A DNA stretch of 54,258 nucleotides from DASRFR01 sp035651455 (GCA_035651455.1 DASRFR010000041.1:1-54258); one strand, 5' to 3'. Shown: positions 1-8,109, numbered from the stretch's first letter. Notes: generated from the sequence alone by a model not told the origin. Made by a program: numbers and translations.

Positions 1-141
1 CGAGCGGAACACGATCTTCGGATTGTGCTTCTGCAATACCTTTGTGATCGCCGCCGTCAACGTGGTCTTGCCATGATCGATGTGTCCAATTGTCCCCACG
101 TTGCAGTGCGGCTTGGTGCGTTCAAATTTCTCTTTCGCCAT
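1..141 (-). CDS. tuf: Elongation factor Tu, N-terminal fragment (cut by window edge)
   Basis: The first 47 residues of EF-Tu are visible, starting at the ATG whose complement lies at 139-141. They contain the standard N-terminus MAKEKFERTKPH and the GTP-binding P-loop GHIDHGKTT. EF-Tu is the GTPase that delivers aminoacyl-tRNA to the ribosome. The rest of the gene lies outside the window. The gene ends a tRNA-containing unit (Thr-Tyr-Gly-Thr) on the same strand, and is separated from the last tRNA by a 111-residue reading frame at 183-518. The identification is secure from the P-loop and N-terminus alone. Confidence 0.97.
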   Translation of the reverse strand, partial: MAKEKFERTKPHCNVGTIGHIDHGKTTLTAAITKVLQKHNPKIVFRS

Positions 142-182
142 AAAATTGCCGTTGCCTCGCTTGCTATCGCGGATGTGTGAAT

Positions 183-518
183 TCAGTAATATTGATAAAG
201 CTTGTGGAACCTGGCCCGCAGTCCAGGTTCAACCTCTTCGACCTTGAAGAGGTAAAACTCCCTAACCTGCGCCCGGTCCGACAGCGGAAGCGCCTCATAC
301 AGTTTGCGCGCTCCAAACTCATGCAGGCTTGGGTCCAGCCGCTCCAAAACGCCACTGGGAATTAAGAGATCAAAATCCCGGACGCGAATGCCGTTCTTGT
401 GCAGCGCACCGAGAAATTTCTCAGCATTATCAGGAGCGAACAGACGTTCAATGACGCCTTTCAGCTCCGAAAATTCCTTTTCCTTCTCAACCCGGAGACC
501 AGCTTGTTCGAACGTCAA
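183..518 (-). CDS. Conserved-looking hypothetical protein between tRNA-Thr and tuf
   Basis: A 111-residue acidic/basic soluble protein with no signal peptide or membrane helix. It contains helical, charged stretches (for example EKEKEFSELKGVIERLF) and ends in KLYQYY. It begins 24 bases after the CCA end of tRNA-Thr(GGT) and ends 41 bases before the EF-Tu start codon, so it should be carried on the same transcript as the four tRNAs and tuf. I do not recognise a family. The position suggests a role linked to translation or growth-rate regulation, but this is only inference from context. Coding is supported by an uninterrupted frame in a compact operon and normal amino-acid composition. Confidence 0.6.
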   Translation of the reverse strand: MTFEQAGLRVEKEKEFSELKGVIERLFAPDNAEKFLGALHKNGIRVRDFDLLIPSGVLERLDPSLHEFGARKLYEALPLSDRAQVREFYLFKVEEVEPGLRARFHKLYQYY

Positions 519-542
519 CGCGATCCCACCTGTCGAAAACTA

Positions 543-618
<76 letters not shown>

Positions 619-628
619 CCAAAAAGCC

Positions 629-703
629 TGGAGCGGGAGACGGGAATCGAACCCGCGACCAACAGCTTGGAAGGCTGTGACTCTACCACTGAGTTACTCC
701 CGC
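629..703 (-). tRNA. glyT: tRNA-Gly(TCC)
   Basis: A 75-nt cloverleaf on the minus strand with acceptor stem GCGGGAG/CTCCCGC, anticodon loop CCTTCCAAG (anticodon TCC), T-arm GGTTCGATTCC, and an encoded CCA at 629-631. It lies 10 bases upstream of tRNA-Thr(GGT), as glyT does upstream of thrT in E. coli. Confidence 0.96.
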
Positions 704-773
704 GGAACTTGCCTTACCGCCTTCCGAGAAAGCCGTCAGCCCTCAGCTGTCAGCTCTCAACAAAACGCCTCGG

Positions 774-938
774 TTATGAATCCGGATGCAGTGTGTCATT
801 CCGGCGCACCCAGCTTTTCACCGCAAACAGCGCCAGAATGGCAAAAGTAGCCATCCGCAACTTGGGATCGCTCAGCGTGGTCCACGCCAGAATTCCCAGC
901 ACGGCGTAAACGGCGAACGCAATCGCTAAACGATTCAC
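774..938 (-). CDS. Small membrane protein inside the tRNA cluster
   Basis: About 54 residues. The first half is one hydrophobic helix (LAIAFAVYAVLGILAW), followed by a short polar link, a second hydrophobic run (MATFAILALFAV) and a basic tail. The longer frame to 986 is unreal because it reads through tRNA-Tyr. The likely start is one of two adjacent GTG codons (941 or 938). The second is preferred, being 6 bases after AGGA. The Shine-Dalgarno sequence begins immediately after the CCA end of tRNA-Tyr, so the gene is wedged between tRNA-Tyr and tRNA-Gly and must be co-transcribed with them. Function is unknown. Confidence 0.55.
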   Translation of the reverse strand: MNRLAIAFAVYAVLGILAWTTLSDPKLRMATFAILALFAVKSWVRRNDTLHPDS

Positions 939-947
939 CACACATCC

Positions 948-1036
948 TGGTGCACAGGGGAGGATTCGAACCTCCGTACCTCGCAAGGAGGAGCAGATTT
1001 ACAGTCTGCCGGCTTTAACCACTCACCCACCTGTGC
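948..1036 (-). tRNA. tyrU: tRNA-Tyr(GTA)
   Basis: An 89-nt class II tRNA on the minus strand with acceptor stem GCACAGG/CCTGTGC, anticodon loop ACTGTAAAT (anticodon GTA), a long variable arm (CTCCTCCTTGCGAGG region), T-arm GGTTCGAATCC, and an encoded CCA at 948-950. It occupies the tyrU position of the thrU-tyrU-glyT-thrT-tufB order. Confidence 0.96.
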
Positions 1037-1269
1037 AGAAACGTCATGCTCCAAAGCAAATGCAGGGTTCCGCGAAACAGGCGCAAAGCTGCGCAGTAAC
1101 AAGCTGGCGCAAACAAGGAGATCAGGGACGGCGCAAGCATACCCGCGCCTGAAAACCACTACACGTCGGAAAAATTCCCAAATGGAGTGCGTTGGAAAAA
1201 AGCCTGTTCCGCTGCCGCTGCGCGCGCCGTGCACAAAGCTGCTTCTTATTGCTTCCGGAAACCGGTTCC

Positions 1270-1345
1270 TGGAGCTGGCGAAGGGATTCGAACCCCCGAC
1301 CCTCTGATTACAAATCAGATGCTCTACCAGCTGAGCTACGCCAGC
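1270..1345 (-). tRNA. thrU: tRNA-Thr(TGT)
   Basis: A 76-nt cloverleaf on the minus strand with acceptor stem GCTGGCG/CGCCAGC, anticodon loop TTTGTAA (anticodon TGT), T-arm GGTTCGAATCC, and an encoded CCA at 1270-1272. It is the first RNA of the cluster, in the position of E. coli thrU, and is separated from tRNA-Tyr by about 230 bases in which I see no gene. Confidence 0.96.
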
Positions 1346-1412
1346 ATAGGCTCGTGTGCCTTTCGGGGCACAAGAACCCCTGATCCCTTCCTGATGTCCG
1401 GGACAATCTAAA

Positions 1413-1441
1413 AAAATATCACAACGGTACTCTACGTGCAA
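1413..1441 (-). promoter_or_regulatory. Candidate promoter of the tRNA-tuf unit
   Basis: Reading the minus strand, TTGCAC (1436-1441) is followed after 17 bases by TATTTT (1413-1418). That is a plausible -35/-10 pair about 70 bases upstream of the first tRNA. A short hairpin GTGCC/GGCAC (1356-1371) lies in the leader between this site and tRNA-Thr(TGT). Matches to consensus are only partial. Confidence 0.35.
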
Positions 1442-1616
1442 CCAGAGGAGGACTTTCCCAGAGATTTGATAAGAACCTCAGCAGGCGGACCAGACCTGGG
1501 CTGCGAGGATTCTAGTCCCGCCCGACCATAGTGGCCATTCGGGTCCCCCAGTATACGATCCCGTTCCACAGTGCGACTATACGCAGATGCTATCATGACT
1601 GTTTTATCCGCATTCC

Positions 1617-2711
1617 ATGCGAATAAAGCGCAGTCTCCCCATTATCCTGGGGGTGGTGGCTATCGGCGCCGCCGTCACCCTCGTCGTTCAGCTGCGCAAG
1701 CACGCCCCGCCTGAACCGGCGCGACTGCTGCCTGGGGCCGATGCATTTGTCTACGTGAATCTCAAATGGGTGCGGACCGTCAACGAAGTGAACCAGTTGC
1801 CCCCTGTCTCGCATGATCCCGAATACGAACAGTTTATTCGTGAGACCGGATTCCAGTTTGAGCGCGATCTCGACGAAGCGGCAGTGGCGGTGCACTATCC
1901 CGAAGCTGGAACTCCTCGGGAGAGTGACGGTTCTCCAGCGCTGCGATTTTCTGAGGTGTTTCGCGGCAGAATCAACGGTGACAAGCTCTCCGCCTACCTG
2001 ACCAGGATTTCGAAGTCAATCGACGCCTATCAGAATGCCAGCATCTTCAATGTTCCACACGATGGCCGTACGGTGCGGGTGGCGATCATTACCGTCGACA
2101 CAGTTGCCGTTTCGAATCACCCCGATCCCTCAGTGATTCGCGGAATTGTCGATCGCTCACGCAAGTTGGCTTCACCGTTTGGAGGGCCCGCGTTATTGCG
2201 TCAGTACTATAAGCAGGTGCCGATCGCGAGCCTCTTCTGGGCGATAGCCCGAGTCAAACCTGGCGAAGAGCCATCATTAAATTCAATCCTCGGCAGTGTT
2301 GCCGTGCTTTTTAACAAACCCGCTGTGCTCGTCACCTCCGGCCGTTACATTCGCGCTTTACATCTCAAAGCGGAGGCCTTCACCTCCAGCGCAGAGGACG
2401 CGCAGTCCGTCGCCACGAAACTCGACACTTTTCTTAACCTCTTTCATGGTGCGGAAACCTCTGTGGCTACGCCAGGCAGCGACCCTGATGTGAAGGCTTT
2501 TTTCGACAGCCTGAAAGTAGCGACAAACAGGGACCATGTAGTGCTGACGGCAACTGTGCCCCCCGGCTTTATTCGCAAAGCTCTCACGGAACCACCCGGA
2601 CTCAGCATGCCCAGTTCGAGCTCCGAAGCCCAAAATCCCAGTCCTCAACCACCGGCCGAGGGGGCCACTCCCGCAACACACAAACAACAACGTCCGCAGA
2701 ACAGGCGCTAG
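1617..2711 (+). CDS. Membrane-anchored protein of unknown function
   Basis: 364 residues. A single N-terminal hydrophobic segment (residues about 6-26, IILGVVAIGAAVTLVV) after a basic start suggests an inner-membrane anchor or uncleaved signal. The body is periplasmic-type with motifs such as LLPGADAFVYVNLKWVR, and the last 40 residues are Pro/Ser/Gln-rich and probably disordered. The phrase about a 'high-value' helix-rich domain (GRINGDKLSAYL, PALLRQYYKQVPIASLFW) recalls acidobacterial hypothetical proteins, but I cannot name a family. It stands alone on the plus strand, opposite to the tRNA unit, and 166 bases before ccdA. Confidence 0.75.
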   Translation: MRIKRSLPIILGVVAIGAAVTLVVQLRKHAPPEPARLLPGADAFVYVNLKWVRTVNEVNQLPPVSHDPEYEQFIRETGFQFERDLDEAAVAVHYPEAGTPRESDGSPALRFSEVFRGRINGDKLSAYLTRISKSIDAYQNASIFNVPHDGRTVRVAIITVDTVAVSNHPDPSVIRGIVDRSRKLASPFGGPALLRQYYKQVPIASLFWAIARVKPGEEPSLNSILGSVAVLFNKPAVLVTSGRYIRALHLKAEAFTSSAEDAQSVATKLDTFLNLFHGAETSVATPGSDPDVKAFFDSLKVATNRDHVVLTATVPPGFIRKALTEPPGLSMPSSSSEAQNPSPQPPAEGATPATHKQQRPQNRR

Positions 2712-2877
2712 GTCCTTGGAGACGGAGGACAGCGCAGTTCGGCTTTCGATCTTTTTCCAAATGGCTGCATGGTGAAAACCTTGTAACATCTTCATGCCCG
2801 CGTGCATCATTGATTTGAGGGTCTGTGCGTCGCGGCCCAGCAACGGTGATTTCCTTTACGGCGGGTACAATACAGTT

Positions 2878-3600
2878 ATGCAGACACTTCCACTTCCCCT
2901 GGCAGCGTTCGTGGCCGGGTTGATTTCGTTCCTGTCGCCCTGCGTCCTACCGCTCGTGCCAGGTTACGTATCGCTGATTTCGGGGGCGGGGGTGGAAGAA
3001 CTTAAGGCACGCGAAGGCCAACTGCTCCGGAAAGTCATGCTGAACTCCGCAGCCTTCATTGTTGGTTTCAGCATCGTCTTTATTACTCTGGGTGCGATCT
3101 CCACCGAAGTCGGACAGATCCTGGCGCGCTACAAATCAACGCTGGCCCAGATCGCGGGCGTCATCATTATTCTCTTCGGCCTGCACCTCACGGGAATTTT
3201 CAAAATCAAAACGCTTTACACGGATGCACGGCTCCACAGCTTGCAGGGGGGCAGTGGGCCTTGGGGCGCTTTTGTAATCGGCTTTGCTTTCGCGTTCGGG
3301 TGGACACCCTGCGTGGGTCCTATTCTTGCCGTGATTCTCGGCTTCGCCGCGGCGCAGGATTCGGTTGCAAAAGGCATTCTCCTGCTGGCTGTCTACTCGC
3401 TCGGACTAGCCGTCCCGTTTCTGCTCACCTCGTTGGGCATCGAGCGGTTTCTGAAGTTTTATAGCCGCTTTCGCATGCACATGCATGCTGTAGAAGTCGC
3501 CAGCGGTGTTCTGTTGATTGCTTTGGGCGGGCTGCTGGTGCTGAACCGGTTTACTTTGATCTCGAATTATTTGTCCTTCCTGAACCGATTTGCGATGTGA
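2878..3600 (+). CDS. ccdA: CcdA-type transmembrane thiol-disulfide transporter
   Basis: 240 residues with six hydrophobic segments, matching the CcdA/DsbD-beta family that moves reducing equivalents from cytoplasmic thioredoxin across the inner membrane. The two redox cysteines are present: C22 in FLSPCVLPLVPGY (first helix) and C145 in GWTPCVGPIL (fourth helix). The start is placed at the ATG at 2878, giving the usual N-terminus directly before helix 1; the frame to 2794 has no matching extension in the family. It is followed 14 bases later by a thioredoxin-like gene and then a DsbD-alpha-like gene, so the three probably form one periplasmic reducing pathway for cytochrome c maturation or disulfide repair. 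Confidence 0.93.
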   Translation: MQTLPLPLAAFVAGLISFLSPCVLPLVPGYVSLISGAGVEELKAREGQLLRKVMLNSAAFIVGFSIVFITLGAISTEVGQILARYKSTLAQIAGVIIILFGLHLTGIFKIKTLYTDARLHSLQGGSGPWGAFVIGFAFAFGWTPCVGPILAVILGFAAAQDSVAKGILLLAVYSLGLAVPFLLTSLGIERFLKFYSRFRMHMHAVEVASGVLLIALGGLLVLNRFTLISNYLSFLNRFAM

Positions 3601-3614
3601 GAAGGGTATAACTC

Positions 3615-4172
3615 GTGAAGCGCAATCCATTGATCATTGTTTTCGTTGCCGTGATCGTCGCGGTGATGCTGTATGCCGGACTTCACCTCGCCCGCCGGTC
3701 AGGCACGTCTGGGCCCACAGCAGGGCTGAAGGGCCAGCTTGCTCCTGATTTCGAACTCAAGTCGCTGGACGGCAAAACGGTGCATCTCACCGACTACCGT
3801 GGAAAAGCTGTGCTTCTGAATTTCTGGGCGACTTGGTGTGAACCCTGCAAAATTGAGATGCCCTGGTTCGTAGAACTGCAGAAGCAATATGGCCCCGAAG
3901 GTTTACAGATTGTCGGTGTAGCCATGGATGACGCTGCCGAGCAAGACATCGCCAAGTTCGCGAAGGAGATGGGTGTCAACTATACCGTGCTCATCGGCAA
4001 AGAGGCTGTTGGCCAGGCATACGGGGGCGTGCAGTTTTTGCCTGAAACGTTCTTTATTGATCGCAGCGGCAAGGTGATTGACAGCGTATTCGGCCTGAAG
4101 AGCCGCAGCGAGATCGAAGGTAATGTCAAACGCGCTCTCGGACAGGGTCAACAAGTACAGGCCCAGAAGTAG
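3615..4172 (+). CDS. TlpA/ResA-like thioredoxin-fold protein, membrane-anchored
   Basis: 185 residues. An N-terminal hydrophobic anchor (residues about 5-22, IIVFVAVIVAVMLYAGL) is followed by an AhpC/TSA-TlpA thioredoxin domain. The active site is FWATWCEPCK with C75 and C78, and the cis-proline region is in FLPETFFID. Such proteins are periplasmic thiol reductases that take electrons from CcdA and reduce apocytochrome c or other targets. The gene begins 14 bases after ccdA and precedes the DsbD-alpha-like gene. It starts with GTG, written as the N-terminal Met. Whether its target is heme-binding CXXCH sites cannot be decided from the sequence. Confidence 0.9.
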   Translation: MKRNPLIIVFVAVIVAVMLYAGLHLARRSGTSGPTAGLKGQLAPDFELKSLDGKTVHLTDYRGKAVLLNFWATWCEPCKIEMPWFVELQKQYGPEGLQIVGVAMDDAAEQDIAKFAKEMGVNYTVLIGKEAVGQAYGGVQFLPETFFIDRSGKVIDSVFGLKSRSEIEGNVKRALGQGQQVQAQK

Positions 4173-4184
4173 GGCGAAGGTAAC

Positions 4185-4799
4185 ATGGACGCGTGCCTGT
4201 TTTTTGCTAATTTCGATGCCATAGGCTCAAGTAAAGCCAATCTGTCGATGACTTCTAACCTCACAAAATCGATCGCCATAACTGCCCTTGTGCTTGCGAC
4301 CACGATTGCCGCCGCTCAACAGATACTCGGATCTAAAGGTCCTTCAGTCGCATACGCTCCACCAGCGGTGGTCAGCATCGCTCCCGGCAGTTCGGGCACC
4401 GCAGACCTGCACTTTCGCGTTGCTCCAGGTTTTCACATCAACTCCAATACGCCGCATGCGGAATACCTTATCGCCACCAATTTGAAGCTCGATCCTCCTA
4501 CGGACATCGTCATCGGGAAAGTCAGCTACCCGGCAGGCGAGGACATGAGCTTTCCATTCGCTCCTAACGAGAAGATTAATGTTTATACGGGAGATTTTGC
4601 TGTCAGCGTGAAGGTGCGGCCACTGCACTCCGTTGTGCCGGGTAAATACGCGATGCGGGGCACGCTGAAGTATCAGGCCTGCGACAATGCCCAGTGCTAT
4701 CCGCCCAAGCAACTGCCGGTGAATTTCGATGTGAGGGTCACAAAGGCGCCTCCAGCGGTGAAGCACAATCCCGCCCAGAGCCCTCATTCGCACAGATAG
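4185..4799 (+). CDS. Exported DsbD N-terminal (alpha)-domain-like protein
   Basis: Up to 204 residues. The core resembles the immunoglobulin-like alpha domain of DsbD (thiol:disulfide interchange protein, PF11412-type), with the paired cysteines in YQACDNAQCYPPK where DsbD has its C-x5-C redox pair. Two starts are possible: ATG 4185, 12 bases after tlpA with a good GAAGG ribosome site, or ATG 4248, which gives a cleaner signal peptide (LVLATTIAAAQQ). The tail is His/Pro-rich. Together with CcdA (beta) and the TlpA-like protein (gamma) this makes all three DsbD modules as separate polypeptides. It should act in the periplasm as the output or scaffold of that pathway. Confidence 0.8.
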   Translation: MDACLFFANFDAIGSSKANLSMTSNLTKSIAITALVLATTIAAAQQILGSKGPSVAYAPPAVVSIAPGSSGTADLHFRVAPGFHINSNTPHAEYLIATNLKLDPPTDIVIGKVSYPAGEDMSFPFAPNEKINVYTGDFAVSVKVRPLHSVVPGKYAMRGTLKYQACDNAQCYPPKQLPVNFDVRVTKAPPAVKHNPAQSPHSHR

Positions 4800-4919
4800 C
4801 AGATCGCCGAGTTCCATAGCTTAACGCCAATCTGGCATGTCGTGTGAAGGCGAGCGGCTTGCTGAATCCTTCAGTCCTTCGATAGAATCTAAGTTTCGGT
4901 AATCGACATCAGGAGAATC

Positions 4920-5150
4920 ATGAAGGCGAGCATTCATCCCGCATACAATGAAGTGCGCGTGCTGTGCGCGTGCGGTAACAGTTTTTTGACGCGTTCCACC
5001 CACAAGGGTGACATCCATGTGGAAATTTGCTCGGCTTGCCACCCGTTCTTCACCGGCAAACAGAAGTTGGTGGACACGGCTGGCAGAGTTGAACGTTTTC
5101 GCCGCAAATACGCCAAGGCTGGTGAAAAGGCGGCGGCTGAGAAAAAGTAA
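4920..5150 (+). CDS. rpmE: 50S ribosomal protein L31
   Basis: 76 residues with the L31 signature MKASIHPAYNEVRVLCACGNSF and the downstream HPFFTGKQK. Cysteines in CACG and CSACH (C16, C18, C37, C40 region) indicate the zinc-binding form rather than the zinc-free paralogue. The C-terminus is extended by a Lys/Ala-rich tail. The start is fixed by AGGAG 5 bases upstream of ATG 4920. A strong hairpin terminator follows at 5179-5205. Confidence 0.96.
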   Translation: MKASIHPAYNEVRVLCACGNSFLTRSTHKGDIHVEICSACHPFFTGKQKLVDTAGRVERFRRKYAKAGEKAAAEKK

Positions 5151-5178
5151 ACCAACTCCGTCCGGCAATTTTAAAATT

Positions 5179-5210
5179 AAAAGCCTCCGTTATGCGGAGG
5201 CTTTTCTGCG
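5179..5210 (+). terminator. Rho-independent terminator after rpmE (bidirectional)
   Basis: An 11-bp perfect stem AAAAGCCTCCG (5179-5189) / CGGAGGCTTTT (5195-5205) with a 5-base loop and the T-run built into the stem. The A-run on the other arm means it can also end the convergent gene at 5223-6047. Confidence 0.85.
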
Positions 5211-5222
5211 TCACGGCTTCCG

Positions 5223-6047
5223 TTATTCCTCATCATCGGGCGGCGAGATACGCTCGCCGACAATGTTGTAATAAATCTCTTTTTGCTTCTTTGGTTTAAC
5301 AACCTTGCCCGCTACCGGAGGAGCTTGAACTTTGGGCGGCGCGTCGGAGGATCTTGCCGGCGAGACCTGCGGCGCAAGGTTCGACGAAGCCGCCTTTGAC
5401 GTTGCTGCGCCCGCCGGCGCCAACGGAACCGTGTTAACGGGCTTCGTCACTGCCGGCTGGGGCTGAATCGCCTGCTGAGGGCGGGCATCAGAGGGTTCGG
5501 GGGCACGCTCAACGGCAGGCCTGGGTGTTGTTGCTGCAGGAGTCGAAACGGGCACTGCTGCTCCGCTTGCCGCGGCAATTCCTGGCGAGCTCGCGCCAGG
5601 GGATACTGTCCGGGTCGATGCTACGGTCGCGATTGCCGATCCCGCCGGCGCAATGGGCTCCACGCCTGTCGGACGCGGCGTAACGGGAGGCGCAGTAGGT
5701 ACTGCGGTGATCAACGGCAGTGCGGCTCCACTCAATCCCAAGGATCCTCCCCGCGGAGCTCTGGGTGTACGCTGTGACCACGCATACACCAGGATGGAAA
5801 CGATCGCCGCCAGACAAAGCTGCAGCACAATGCTGAACATATCAGCCCATCCGTAGTCCTGCGTACCCAGGGACAGCGGTGAATTCTGCTCACCCCCCAT
5901 GAGTCGCGCGAATGCCGGCAGAATGAGATCGCGGGTAATGCCTACGACGACGACTAAAGCGATCTCACCCATCAGCAATCCCACGACGATCGCGCCGATG
6001 ATCCGGCGAGTGTTCCAGGTGATTGATGCTTGCTGTGCTTGATTCAT
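5223..6047 (-). CDS. Two-helix membrane protein with long Pro/Ala-rich tail
   Basis: 274 residues. Two hydrophobic helices lie at about 17-39 (IIGAIVVGLLMGEIALVVVV) and 70-88 (MFSIVLQLCLAAIVSILVYA). Residues about 95-250 are a low-complexity Pro/Ala/Ser/Val segment typical of a disordered linker. The end is a compact charged motif, KPKKQKEIYYNIVGERISPPDDEE, that looks like a short docking peptide. I recognise no family. Both helices being near the N-terminus leaves the tail free in the cytoplasm or periplasm. The gene is convergent with rpmE and is monocistronic as far as visible. Confidence 0.7.
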   Translation of the reverse strand: MNQAQQASITWNTRRIIGAIVVGLLMGEIALVVVVGITRDLILPAFARLMGGEQNSPLSLGTQDYGWADMFSIVLQLCLAAIVSILVYAWSQRTPRAPRGGSLGLSGAALPLITAVPTAPPVTPRPTGVEPIAPAGSAIATVASTRTVSPGASSPGIAAASGAAVPVSTPAATTPRPAVERAPEPSDARPQQAIQPQPAVTKPVNTVPLAPAGAATSKAASSNLAPQVSPARSSDAPPKVQAPPVAGKVVKPKKQKEIYYNIVGERISPPDDEE

Positions 6048-6205
6048 AATCTACTTATCAATTAGATGCGCATCGTAATCTCGATGCAAGCTCCTGGGCT
6101 TAGCTCGTTTCGGCTACGCCGTGCAACGAGCCTTCGCTGCGGACGTTCAGACATCTTCAATGAGCGCCGCAGAATCCAAACTTTCAAATCGGGCAGGGGG
6201 TCCGG

Positions 6206-6568
6206 ATGATTGTCATCTCAGTGGGCGCTGACCAGGAACTGCTGCGGCTGCGGGAATGGGTCCTGACCACGGCGGGGTTTGACGTCTTTAGCACAACCGC
6301 TCCCGGCGCGGCAAGATCGGAATTCCGAAAGCGGCCGGGTAGCGTGTTGCTCGTGTGCCACAGTCTTGCTGCGGACGACGCAGAGCAGCTTGCCCGCGAT
6401 TTTCGGCGGACTCAGCGGCACGCGCGGGTAATCGTGATTACCAATGAGAAGCTTCCCGCGAAGCCTTCCTACGCTGACGCGTTCGTCTACGGAATCGAAG
6501 GTCCTGAAGCGCTTATCAATGCAATACGGGGGTCCGAAACGATGGGCCCCCACAGCGACGCTGCTTGA
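6206..6568 (+). CDS. Stand-alone receiver-like domain lacking the phosphoacceptor Asp
   Basis: 120 residues with the layout of a CheY-like receiver: a beta1 strand (MIVISVGADQELL), an alpha1 (REWVLTTAGFDVFS), a central strand SVLLVCHSL where ordinary receivers have LLD, a later RVIVITNE strand and a final helix EALINAIRG. The acidic pair after beta1 and the phosphorylatable Asp at the end of beta3 are absent (Cys or His in their place), so it is probably a non-phosphorylated pseudo-receiver. It is translated from ATG 6206 behind an AGGGGG site. No histidine kinase is adjacent. Confidence 0.65.
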   Translation: MIVISVGADQELLRLREWVLTTAGFDVFSTTAPGAARSEFRKRPGSVLLVCHSLAADDAEQLARDFRRTQRHARVIVITNEKLPAKPSYADAFVYGIEGPEALINAIRGSETMGPHSDAA

Positions 6569-6614
6569 TTGAATTGCGAACTGCTTGACCTCGCCATACG
6601 ACAGAAAGCTGGGC

Positions 6615-6640
6615 GGCGGGTGCTTTTGAGGGCACCCGCT
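6615..6640. terminator. Hairpin between two convergent genes
   Basis: An 8-bp stem GCGGGTGC (6616-6623) / GCACCCGC (6632-6639) with an 8-base loop lies between the stop codons of the pseudo-receiver and the subtilase genes. There is no long T-run, so termination is possible but not certain. Confidence 0.4.
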
Positions 6641-6648
6641 CTCCATGT

Positions 6649-8109
6649 CTATGGAGTCTTCACGGCCTGTGCGATATTGAGAATTCCCCAGCCAAATACG
6701 TTGTTGGGAATATTCTGCCCCGAGCCCCCGCAGTTCTGTGTACTTTTCATATGACGAGACGTATGGGTCAGAGTGTTTTCCGTACCCGTAATATTACCCG
6801 CGAGGTTAGGTTTTGCTTGCCACAACAGAGCCACCCCGCCCGCTACTTCGGGAGTAGCCATGGAAGTACCTGACCAACCGGATTGATAACCGCCGCCTGG
6901 AACCGCGCCGCGAATGTTTTCTCCGGGGGCCGATAAGTCCGGTTTTAAACGATTGCTCCCATCGGCGGTCACGGGGCCGCGGCTGCTGAACGACGAAATC
7001 GCGTCTGATTTGTTGGTGGAACCAACCGACACGGAGCTGGCGTAAAGAGAAGGCGGGTCGACTACGGTGGAACACGACGGGCCGGAGTTGGTCGCTGCCA
7101 TGGCGGGGAAAATGCCGGCCGCCCGCACAGCATTCACGACAGCCAAAAGCGTGTTTGTGGAGCAGCCCTCGCTCGGCGGACAACTCCAGGAGTTGTTAAT
7201 CGAATCGGGAGCCAACGCAGGGTTCCCCTGGGATGGGTTGCCGTTCACCGGGTAAGGCGCAACCAGGAATTCAAAACATTCGGTGTACTGCGCGGGCGAC
7301 CCGGTTCCGTTCGCGTCCATGTTGCGGCACGCGATCCATTTTGCGCCGGGAGCCACGCCCACCTGGTTACCGGCGCCGTCGTCACCTACCATTTGGCTCG
7401 CGGTAAATGTGCCGTGATCATTGGGATCGATCGGGGTTGGCGAATGCTGACTTGTGGCGTCATGCCAGTTGTAGTCGTGATCTACCGTACTGCCATTCCA
7501 TCCGCGGTAGTGGTTCTTCAACGCGGGGTGGTCCCATTGCACACCGGTGTCGTTGCCGGCTACCACCAGCCCTTCGCCGCGGAATCCCATGCTCCACACG
7601 GTGGGCGCTCCCACACGCTGAACGTTCCATTCCACGGTATCGGGATTATCTGACGCACGGTTGTCTATGCCAGTTGGAGTTGGCAAACTGGCGCGAACGT
7701 AAGGATTCGCGTCGATGCGATCCACGTCGTCTCTCGCCGCCAACTGTTCGAGCGCCGCGAGGTTCGCTGTCACTCTAATCATGTTGACGATGTAGAAGCT
7801 CTGGTAGGCAATCCCATGCTGCTCAAGAAAAGCGCGTATCGGAGCTTGACTCCGATCCGCGGTGCTTCGCAACGTCTCGAACACGAAGCGACCTTTTTCC
7901 AGCTTGGTCGTCAGGGTTGCAGCCGGCCGTAGATCGGCCTGCTCGCGCAAGACCACGAGTGCTTCAGTAAAAGCGCCATGCGCAGTGTCGGACAAAATAC
8001 GAGGCGCGATTTTGGGAGAATTAAAGGCCGGTACTGGCGTACTGAGGAATCCGACGGCAGCCAGTAGCATGAGTGAGAAGCTGACAACCATTAACCGGAA
8101 CGAGCGCAT
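6649..8109 (-). CDS. Secreted subtilisin-like serine protease (S8 family)
   Basis: 486 residues from ATG 8109, chosen because GAGGAGG stands 6 bases upstream and because a signal peptide (MVVSFSLMLLAAVGFLSTPVPA) then lies at the N-terminus. A pro-region of about 130 residues precedes the peptidase domain. The catalytic triad is complete: D187 in GNDTGVQWDHP, H232 in NDHGTFTA, S416 in GTSMATPEVAGG, with the oxyanion Asn at about N341. The enzyme should be exported and cleave extracellular protein. Several Cys pairs (for example C310/C316) suggest disulfides. It is a single gene. A second, longer subtilase is at 45156-46964. Confidence 0.93.
   Translation of the reverse strand: MRSFRLMVVSFSLMLLAAVGFLSTPVPAFNSPKIAPRILSDTAHGAFTEALVVLREQADLRPAATLTTKLEKGRFVFETLRSTADRSQAPIRAFLEQHGIAYQSFYIVNMIRVTANLAALEQLAARDDVDRIDANPYVRASLPTPTGIDNRASDNPDTVEWNVQRVGAPTVWSMGFRGEGLVVAGNDTGVQWDHPALKNHYRGWNGSTVDHDYNWHDATSQHSPTPIDPNDHGTFTASQMVGDDGAGNQVGVAPGAKWIACRNMDANGTGSPAQYTECFEFLVAPYPVNGNPSQGNPALAPDSINNSWSCPPSEGCSTNTLLAVVNAVRAAGIFPAMAATNSGPSCSTVVDPPSLYASSVSVGSTNKSDAISSFSSRGPVTADGSNRLKPDLSAPGENIRGAVPGGGYQSGWSGTSMATPEVAGGVALLWQAKPNLAGNITGTENTLTHTSRHMKSTQNCGGSGQNIPNNVFGWGILNIAQAVKTP

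Noticed and set aside
935..1441. Long minus-strand reading frame over the tRNA region
   Set aside because: It reads straight through tRNA-Tyr and tRNA-Thr(TGT), so it cannot be a protein gene.
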